Assembly: GCA_947044405.1 (NCBI GenBank)
Contig: CAMRHE010000021.1
Location: 4,944,501-5,008,500 of the forward strand
Reading direction: 5' to 3'
Origin: Leptodactylus fallax
Lineage: Eukaryota; Chordata; Amphibia; Anura; Leptodactylidae
DNA length: 64,000 nucleotides
A model generated the notes under the pieces. The model was not told the origin of the DNA and made no database searches. It worked only from the letters and a program-made list of their open reading frames with translations. Positions 56,387 through 64,000 of the stretch are shown in pieces. The position numbers were made by a program, and so were the translations under genes. Positions within the stretch are counted from its first letter, which is position 1, and every line of letters starts with the position of its first letter.

Positions 56387-58968
56387 CTGCATAACACATT
56401 GTAAATTGAAAACCACTAACAAGAACAAATACCAAATACCGGAATATGGTGTGCACTATGTGAAATTGTAGTAGTTGTTTTATAAATCCATTTGAGAACA
56501 GCCCTAACAACGTACATTTAGTAACTTATATCTATTGTTGAATTATATTGTTACTAATAATTATTGGTTTAAGGTCATTGCACATAGCAGAAAACTAATA
56601 TTCATAGGATTATGGAACCACCAAAGCATTGAGTACAGGGCATATGTGGCCTTTGCTCTATTAAGGTCAGAGTTGCAGAGGTCCAGCACAAACCTTGTCA
56701 TGATCTGACCATCATTGATATGCTAGAAAATAAATTGTTAGATCTGTTCTTCATGCCAAGAAGGAGGTTTCCAGAAAGAATTTTTCTACAAAGACTTATT
56801 TTTTTGGTGGCTAAGGCTCTGAAATTTGGTTGCTCAGCCCTTTAATTCAACAAATAGCAAACTATCAACTGCACAGTCAATAAACCTTTGTCATTAACCA
56901 TAATAACCATACCTTTAATGTGACAAACAGTTTTTCCTTACATCCCTGTATCATCTCCTGAATATGTGGCCATAATGAACTGTTGAAATACATGTTTCTT
57001 TTCCTTCCTTTCTTGTGAATGACTGTTGATGCTTATTTTCTAATACAAATTTTTAAATATATCATAAAAGCATCTTCTTGATGAGTCATTAATGATTACA
57101 GAATTATTCTGGGGCAAAACCACATAAACAAGAACAGAGGGTTGTTGCAGAGTGATTTTTATACTGGAGGATGTGGATGCTCATTGATATCAATGGCTTC
57201 TGCATGGAAACTGTGTCCCCATGCTGGCCCCATGGTGGTAGAAGCTTATCTTAAGGATATCCCAATGGTGGAAACCCTTGAGTTCTGCTATATACTAAGG
57301 GACCTACCACATGAACAGTTATGGTACAAATTATTATTTCTTCACCACAGCCATTACTACTTTTGTTCACTTTCTAAATCTGGACCTAAGTGGGAGTTAT
57401 AGCAGTCTTTTTGGGCACAACATATCATCATACATTAGGCACATCAATCTTTATGATGCAGACTCTTCCATATACTTTAATATCTATACTGGTTTTTATG
57501 GAAGCCACATTTAATACCACAGAAGACTGTGCATAACTTAGTAGCGGCAACGTGCACCAACTAGGTTATTATGAAAAAAGGGGAAGTTTGACAGTTTTTT
57601 TTTTTTGTTCCAACCACAATAACATTTCGCAGGTTATTATTACCGTAGAAAATCCCTTTGTTTTGTGTTTTTTTTTTTCATGCCAGCAGCTTTTATGAGT
57701 AGTATTTTTATTCCCGTTTTACAAAAGAACTTTCTGTCCTACTACCACTCCCCTGCAATAAAGACGGCTTTGACACCGTCTGACAGGACCCTCAAATTTT
57801 TTTCTCTTTCATTCTTTGCATGCATGATTCTTTTGACTTTTCTTTAAGAAATCTGTTGACTTCATTGAAAAGTGACAGGGCAATATTTAACCTGAATAGA
57901 GGCATGTTGACTCCTCTTATTAAAAGTGACAGTTAAGGACATCTCTCTCTTCATTCCTTCTGATACAAGCAGACAACTCTTTCAGTACTTTCTGGTATAC
58001 AAAATCAAAAAACAAAAAGTATGTGAAGGGGAGATGAGTACCTTATAAACAATGTATGAATGGCATTCATAAGTTTAATCTAGCAAAGAAACCTTTTTTA
58101 CCCATTAAAATAAAATTAAAGCCCTTTCAAATGAGTTTGATATTAAAAGACAGGTTGCCAACGTTCCGACAGACTTGACACGCCTTTCTCGCTCTTTACA
58201 TCCTCCATAATTTTCCAAGCAGTTGCTTGACTTCCTCTATAATGTGGCGTCTGTAAGTGCATGGCTACATCTTTTGTGGTATGAAGAAATAACTTAAGTT
58301 TGTTCATGAGTATAGTTAACCCTTTGGTCATTTCCCATTCTTTGATGCATCATTTGTCATAGATGGTGTCATTACAAAATTAAGAGGACGTGCATACTAA
58401 CATTCTAGATCCAATTAAAGCTGGTGACACATCCTTTCAGCTATGTAGTTGCTTATTTTTGAAAGATAAAATAATTTTCATAATCATACTCATACCTAGG
58501 ATGTGTCCTTTTGGAGCAAGACACAAAATTAGCACAAAGACTAAAGCTAATAGCGATACATAATGTGTTTTAAAAGGCATGAGAATTGGTTGTTGATCAT
58601 CAGAGATCATGGATCAACAACCAATGACACAGATGCCATATTTGCTCTCAGGAATTTTTCCCACTCTAACATGAGAGCAATCAGCTATGGTTATTAGGCT
58701 TTGTTTTTGGGTTCTTCTGAGTTAGTAGACCTGTGTTTTTCTTTTTACAACTGTGCTATGTTATTATGTAACTATGTTTTGTCCAAATGTCACTTGGACC
58801 AAGCATACATTTTTCTAATGTATGATTTATTGCCATGATGAGATTTGGCCATAAAATGAGTTTCTTTCAAATCTGTTTATTTACCATAATAAAATAACCA
58901 ATTTTGGTATCTTTCATTTCCTTTAATCCTTGAGATACTGCACAATGATACACATACCTCATACTCAT
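56387..58968. other. Mostly unique DNA, no gene recognised
   Basis: 2.6 kb without recognisable coding exons. The one structural item is the short hairpin at 58585-58625. Poly(T) runs occur at 57594-57607 and 57668-57679. Confidence 0.4.
58585..58625. repeat. Short perfect hairpin
   Basis: ATTGGTTGTTGATC (58585-58598) and GATCAACAACCAAT (58612-58625) are exact inverses around a 13-base loop, which itself contains GATCAT. Probably a tiny MITE remnant or a chance dyad. Confidence 0.6.
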
Positions 58969-58971
58969 ACA

Positions 58972-59609
58972 TACCTTGTTTCTCCTAAAATAAGACAGGG
59001 TCTTATATTATTTTTTGCTCTGAAAGATAGGTTAGGGCTTATTTTCAGGGGATGTCTTATTTTTTTCCATGAACAACAATCCACTCACCAGACCCCCTTA
59101 CACCCAAAACAATTTAGAGTTGGCAAGTGCTAATGGTGGATGGGCTCTCACACACAGATCTGTGTCCCTCCTGTCTCAGGCTCCTTGCCATTGCAGCAGC
59201 GTTCCACTTCAGCCAAGTGTAGCAGTTGGCTCCCCCTGATGACCGGAGGCAGCCACAATGTAGTCATGGCAGCGGGACTACCCGATCTCTGTGTGAGAAA
59301 CCAGCACTACCAGTAGTCAACCCTTACTGTTGTGGAGAACTATCTCACTAGTGCCATCTTGTGCAGATAGCTCCCTTAAAGTCAATGTGTGATTCTCTTG
59401 GGGGTGCAATTCTTTTTGGGGTGTCTGATTTCCTTGATGAGGGGGTCTACTGTATCTGTTCTGCTGTATTCTATTTACTTTTTTTACATGTATAGCTGTC
59501 TGGAGACTTTTTTAAAAATGAACTGTAGCTAGGGCTTATTTTCGGAGTAGGGCTTATTTTCGGAGTGGCTTATTTTCGGAGTAGGGCTTATCTACAGAGA
59601 AACACGGTA
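58972..59609. repeat. Inverted-repeat element (TACCGTGTTTCTC ends)
   Basis: The left end TACCTTGTTTCTCCTAAAAT and the right end, the inverse of TACCGTGTTTCTCTGTAGAT, bracket 640 bp. Near the right end GGGCTTATTTTCGGAGTA is repeated four times in tandem (59526-59590), echoing GGGCTTATTTTCAGGGG at 59034. No transposase is seen. The element type is familiar in vertebrates, but I cannot name its superfamily with confidence. Confidence 0.65.
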
Positions 59610-59611
59610 TT

Positions 59612-61396
59612 CAGCAACAGTGGTGGGATCAGTGACAACTTCCCCTTCAAGTTTCAAGGCAGTGGTTATTAGACCTCATCATATGAGACTGGTGGGTTTT
59701 TGTTTATTGTAGTTCAGCTACTGTATGTAAAAAAACAAGATACTGTAGTAGAAATAATGGTATAACTTACTTATTAATGTCTGCTAATGCACAAAAACAC
59801 TCATTTATGGTAAGTAAGTAAAGTCTTGTCTCAATAAGCATATCTAGGAATAAGAAATGGGGCCTAGAAGGCAGTATATATAAGATAATGTGCAGAGGCA
59901 AATACTAAGGGTTTTCAACCGAGGTTAAAAGCATCAGTATACTAGTTTATGCAGGCTTACTGAAAATATCAAACTATGTAATGTCTGCATGTGAAATAAA
60001 AGTAATTATTTAATTATTGTATGTTATATTATTTTATATGTTTCAAATTTTTATATATTTGAAATCTCAGTAGCCTATTACAAAAAAAACATAGAACAGA
60101 GATTTCTGGGTACTGCTGGATAAAGAAGATTCAAGCTGGAAAACAAGTTGATTTTTTAACAAAGATAAAAGGCAATGCGTTTCACACCAGTTTGAATTTC
60201 CTATACCCTGCAGATATTTCTTTTGTTTTTTTCTGTCTTCTCTATTGTTCCATACAGTGTTCTCCGTACCAATCCTGACTAGATTAATAGCACATCTCTA
60301 CAAGGTGAGCATAATATTTTGTCACTTCCCTTCTCCTACCAAGGTTGCCCGACATCTAGGAGCACTTGTGTCTTTTTTTAACTTTCTAGTGCACTATCAC
60401 AAAAAAAGGGATTGTTGTAGCCAGGCCTCTCTTACTAACCCAATATTCCTGAAGAGGACATGTAACATATTGTGATTTATAATTAAAGAATGATTCCACC
60501 CAATCATTTTCTTGGATTTCAGTGTTTTCACAATCATATGGTCATGGTGGTTTAAGGGAGTAATCTTTGATCATTTTATTGTAGTCACTCAACTTTACCT
60601 AAAACATGTTTTTCTTTTTTTTCTTTGTTGGGGATATCATTTAACATTGTATGTCTTTAATAATTGCATAAACCCCCTATACCCAAAGACCCCTCTTGAA
60701 CGATAAATCTTACTCAAGGTGAAACATTATTGTTTTGCAGTCCATGGTTAGTGAGTGCATATAGCATTTCAATTTCCTTTCTCCTATTTGTAGAGGAATC
60801 AGGGATACGGCTTTATTTAGCTAACAATACTCTCGAGTTATTGTGACCTTGGCGGGAAATAAAATAACCTTGTTTAGTTAACAATACTCTTCAAATTTGA
60901 GGAGATACTGGAGAAAACTAAACAAACCTCTGATTGTTGGGGATCCAGCACAGAGTTTTCCCAAAGCTGTAAATGACACTTCACTCATCTGCCTTCATCT
61001 CTGGCGCTCTTTTCCACACATAATAACCTCTTCTCTACAGTTATCACTACATAAAGATCATCTGAGTACTCTCAGCAAGTTTTTTTTCACTTGCTTGTGA
61101 GAATTTTCAACAGCAGCAATTTGTTCCATATCAGTATCCTTTAGCAGAACATAAGTCTTTGGCTGCAGAAATTCAGTTACTGCTTCATATTAAAGCCGTG
61201 GAAGTGTATTTGTTGAATCATAAAACAGATATACTGGTTTCTGGTCTTTGACTCAAGTGTAGGTGACACTGCTCCACAAGAGTGGATTATTTTATTGTGA
61301 TATGTATAAATATATGTATATGAATGTAATATGTATAGTGTCTTATCAACTGGATGATTGTGGTTATAGTATACATTTTTTACTTGTATTTGTTTT

Positions 61397-61398
<2 letters not shown>
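59612..61398. other. Mostly unique DNA, no gene recognised
   Basis: AT-rich and non-coding. A short direct repeat (TTTAGCTAACAATACTCT at 60817 and TTTAGTTAACAATACTCT at 60874) stands out weakly. No repeat ends are identified. Confidence 0.4.
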
Positions 61399-61399
<1 letters not shown>

Positions 61400-61429
<30 letters not shown>

Positions 61430-61580
61430 TTTATTTATATAGTGCCAACATATTCCGTAGCACTTTACAAATCAGAGGACACGTGAACAGACAATATTAG
61501 ACATTACGATGTGAGAAAGAAATAAACATATTAAACAATAGGAGTGAGGGCCCTGCTCGCAAGAGCTTACATTCTATTAC
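61400..61580 (-). repeat. Probable LINE 3' end with (ATT)n tail, copy 2
   Basis: (TAA)n at 61400-61428 is followed by CTTTATTTATATAGTGCCAA and later GAGGGCCCTGCTCGCAAGAG. Read on the minus strand, the tail is ...TATATAAATAAAGTTATT(ATT)n. Same family and orientation as 6287-6545. Confidence 0.55.
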
Positions 61581-61721
61581 ATCATATTTTCTACAAGAGG
61601 TCATAAAAAATCTCCACGGAACATTTACACATTATAATTTATTTTGTATTTTGCAGTTACAGGGGAAAACTGCCCCCTGCTGTGACATCAGTCTCTGGTA
61701 AAACTGATTTGGTCAGTTGAA

Positions 61722-61948
61722 GCTAGGTTCACACCTTCGTCCGGTCTACGTTCGGGGTTTACATCCCCGAATCCTGCAAGCAGGACTTTTCTCTCCGCAT
61801 TTTTCCGCCTTTATCGGGCAGAAAGCTGGCGAACGGGGTCCGCGGGTTTCCGCTGGTAACTGCTTTTTTAAGTGGATTAGGTTTCCGTTTGTAGGGTCCC
61901 CAAGCGGACCCCCCAAAACAAAAACCCGAATGCAGGTGTGAACCTAGC
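61722..61948. repeat. MITE with GCTAGGTTCACACC ends
   Basis: The left end GCTAGGTTCACACC and the right end GGTGTGAACCTAGC are exact inverses; the interior is GC-rich. An ORF appears on each strand as a by-product. Flanking bases show no convincing duplication. Confidence 0.75.
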
Positions 61949-61949
61949 G

Positions 61950-62705
61950 TAAGACTCATAAGCTACCATGCCAGGGGGCACCTGGCAATCATGTCATTGC
62001 TGGGTCCAATAGAGGCAACAACATTGACACTGCCTCTGTTCACTGCATAGCACTGATTGAGGGCTATTTCCAGCAAAAAAAAAAAAAAAGGAGCAGGCAC
62101 AACAACAGTAGTTAGCAATAGTAGTTTACAATGATGCAGATTAAAATCCAGGACCATGTACTTCCGTACCTTTGGATATATCTGTTCTAAGATAAGAGGC
62201 AAAAGGTGACCAGCTCTGAAAAAAAAAAAAAGATTTTTGCACTACTCTTTAAAGCATTGTGATTAACACAGAAATTGTTTGGTTTTTTTTCCAAAAACTG
62301 GTCATCTCACAACATTCATTTTGGGCTATGTGAACCCAAGAACATAGGTAAAAAAAAATTATATCTTAAAAAGCACAGCCTGTGGAGATGGCTAATCTTA
62401 TATAACTCCTTTAAATATCTATGGACACCAACTTATCCCAGTGATATTAATATCAAATGCTATTTTTACCTAAGTTCCTATATATTTATACAAAGTGTTT
62501 CCAAAGTAGAGCTACAAATTAACTTAACACTGCAACCAAAGACATTTTCTCATCAAACTTCTCTTGAGATCATTCATATACCAAAGTCTTGAAATCCTAT
62601 CAAGACCTTTTAACACACTTACCACACTTTAGTTACTGAGGAGAGTATCAATAAGGAGTGCTGAATATCCTTCATGCATTTCCATGTTTTAGCAAATTCT
62701 CCCCC
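61950..62705. other. No gene recognised
   Basis: Non-coding, with A-runs at 62075-62089 and 62219-62231. No repeat termini are identified. Confidence 0.4.
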
Positions 62706-62707
62706 CT

Positions 62708-63076
62708 ATTTTTTTTTTTTTTTTTAAACTGTAATTTTTATTAAGTTTGACAAACATTTTAGAATACAAAAACAGCATAGATTGGATAATCAAGGAAAAC
62801 CAAACTGAACAGGGACAAACAGAACACAAGACGTAAGACAAAACATGTACAGGGTGGGGGAACAACAAGAGGAGAAGAAGGGAAAAGGGCGATCAGAGAC
62901 CATGGAGAGTGCAGTACGTATCCCATGGTGACCAGACCGACTGAAAGGCATCTGTTGTGTTATTGAGCATAGCAGTAAGGTACTCCTTGACACGAGCTAC
63001 AAGGGCAGGGGCAGTGGGAGGGTGTACACTGTTCCAGTGGAGAGCCACAAGCGTTTTTTGCAGCAGTACAGAGATA
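62708..63076 (-). mobile_element. L1-type LINE 3' fragment with poly(A)
   Basis: Minus-strand L1-type remnant. A poly(T) run at 62708-62726 (poly(A) on the element strand) is preceded on that strand by AACTTAATAAAAATTACAG. Further upstream, from about 63073 down to 62897, a frame reads LLQKTLVALHWNSVHPPTAP, then VKEYLTAML and FQSVWSPW. This is the same arrangement of C-terminal ORF2 residues as HWRSTAVPTLVEF...LWRPW in the LINE at 18654-20526. The copy is cut off near 63076. A competing ORF at 62790-62993 is a shadow in another frame. Confidence 0.7.
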
Positions 63077-63079
63077 CAG

Positions 63080-64000
63080 GCTCAACTCTTCTTTAATGAC
63101 CATGGCATTGGGTCAATTGTTCAAGACTTTTAAAAGCTGCTAGATGGTCTATGCAGTTAGTTATTTATGGCTGATCAACTGCATTGACTGGAATCTAAAT
63201 ATCTGAACTCCTGCTCCACTCAGAAGTTGTCATTCTCTTCTGCACAGCTGGGGGAGATTCTCTACAGCATCTTCATTTGCCACAGGGCTATTGTTTTAAG
63301 GTTGCTCTGCCTACCAGTCAAACTTTGACTGGGTCTGTCCAGCCAGTCAGAGGATTGAGATGCAGAGCCAATCAGTGATATAGTTTAGCATCAAATCAAG
63401 GGTTGAGGTGGAGTATTGTTACCTGACAATTTCTTTACTTAAGTACCTGTGATTGTGTTAGTTTTCTATGATCTGTGTTCTTAGAATTCACTCCTGTTTC
63501 ACTTCCCTGTTTTCTGCTGAACTCCATTTTTACTGATTTGGTTTACTCTCCTGATTTACCTTTATTTTGCTAATTTGGCTTTATCTGTGAATTCCTGGAC
63601 TTGACCATGCCTGGTCTACTAATGTTCCTCTGATTTAATTTTGGCTCTCCTGGTTTTTGACTCTGGTTTGTGTATTATTCTTGCCCATAATAGAGTTTCT
63701 GGTCTGGACCTTCGCCTGCTTATGCACCTGTTTTTTGGCACCATGTTTTGGGGTTGCAACAAGAGTCCTGAGCAGCAAAGTCCATCATGCTTTGGACCAG
63801 ATTTGGTGAAGACCTCTGGGTGGCCTTAGACTCTTTGAAACAGAGTAGTACTGAATTATAGGTAGCTTGTTTACTTGCTGGTCTGCTGTCCCTGTTGTTT
63901 ACTAGGAATTTGCATAATTAGCAACTCCATTACCATTTGGAAATTGCCTAAGCAGCAATTCCATAATATGCATGTTCTGTCAACCATGGATACAATTGTG
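63080..64000. other. Possible LTR-like sequence to the window edge
   Basis: 63300-63830 is a T/C-rich stretch of CTGG/TTTG words (GACTCTGGTTTGTG, CCATGCCTGGTCTAC), resembling the other LTR-like blocks at 12175-12762 and 49677-50346, but no termini are found. The sequence runs off the window. Confidence 0.3.

Noticed and set aside
61717..61959. ORFs on both strands of about 70 codons
   Set aside because: They coincide with a GC-rich inverted-repeat MITE whose two ends are exact inverses.

Overview
The window looks like non-coding, repeat-dense nuclear DNA from a vertebrate, most likely an anuran amphibian (inference). Support for this: there is no long intact host ORF; Tc1/mariner, hAT, L2-like and L1-like remnants abound; many short TTAA-flanked inverted-repeat elements are of a kind common in frog genomes; and a short 18S rRNA fragment resembles the amphibian version of that sequence. 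I find no host protein-coding exon, tRNA gene, CRISPR array or operon. Every translatable stretch I can assign belongs to a mobile element.

Layout. 1-6.3 kb: a 5'-truncated L2-type LINE on the minus strand, then a short hAT element with a perfect 8-bp target duplication, then mostly unique DNA. 6.7-9.8 kb: a decayed Tc1 element and two inverted-repeat MITEs. 10.9-13.3 kb: fragments of GC-rich MITEs and an LTR-like block. 13.3-14.9 kb: a Tc1 element with two long transposase frames on the minus strand. 16.3-20.8 kb: another Tc1 element that has been invaded by a TTAA element (itself invaded by a hairpin MITE) and by a 5'-truncated L1-type LINE with a 17-bp target duplication. 20.9-27.0 kb: MITEs and unclassified repeats. 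27.2-29.1 kb: a small mariner-type element split by an hAT element that carries a minisatellite. 31.2-32.2 kb: a MITE split by a solo LTR. 35.7-39.5 kb: two Penelope-like fragments, a minisatellite and a decayed L2-like LINE. 40.3-43.4 kb: two more Tc1/mariner elements, the second with DD35E rather than DD34E spacing and only one visible lesion in its transposase. 44.3 kb: the 18S rRNA tail. 45-47 kb: hairpin MITEs. 47-54 kb: mostly unique DNA with a few repeats and, at 53.8-54.3 kb, a large inverted duplication. 54.5-56.4 kb: TTAA elements. 56.4-64 kb: mostly unique, with scattered MITEs and a minus-strand L1-type 3' end.

No genes here work together as a pathway. What the window records is an order of insertions, readable from target-site duplications. 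The less repetitive intervals (about 4.1-6.2, 24.7-26.0, 29.1-31.1, 43.4-44.2, 47.2-49.2 and 56.4-58.9 kb) could hold intronic or intergenic regulatory DNA, but I can show that only by cross-species comparison, which I cannot run.
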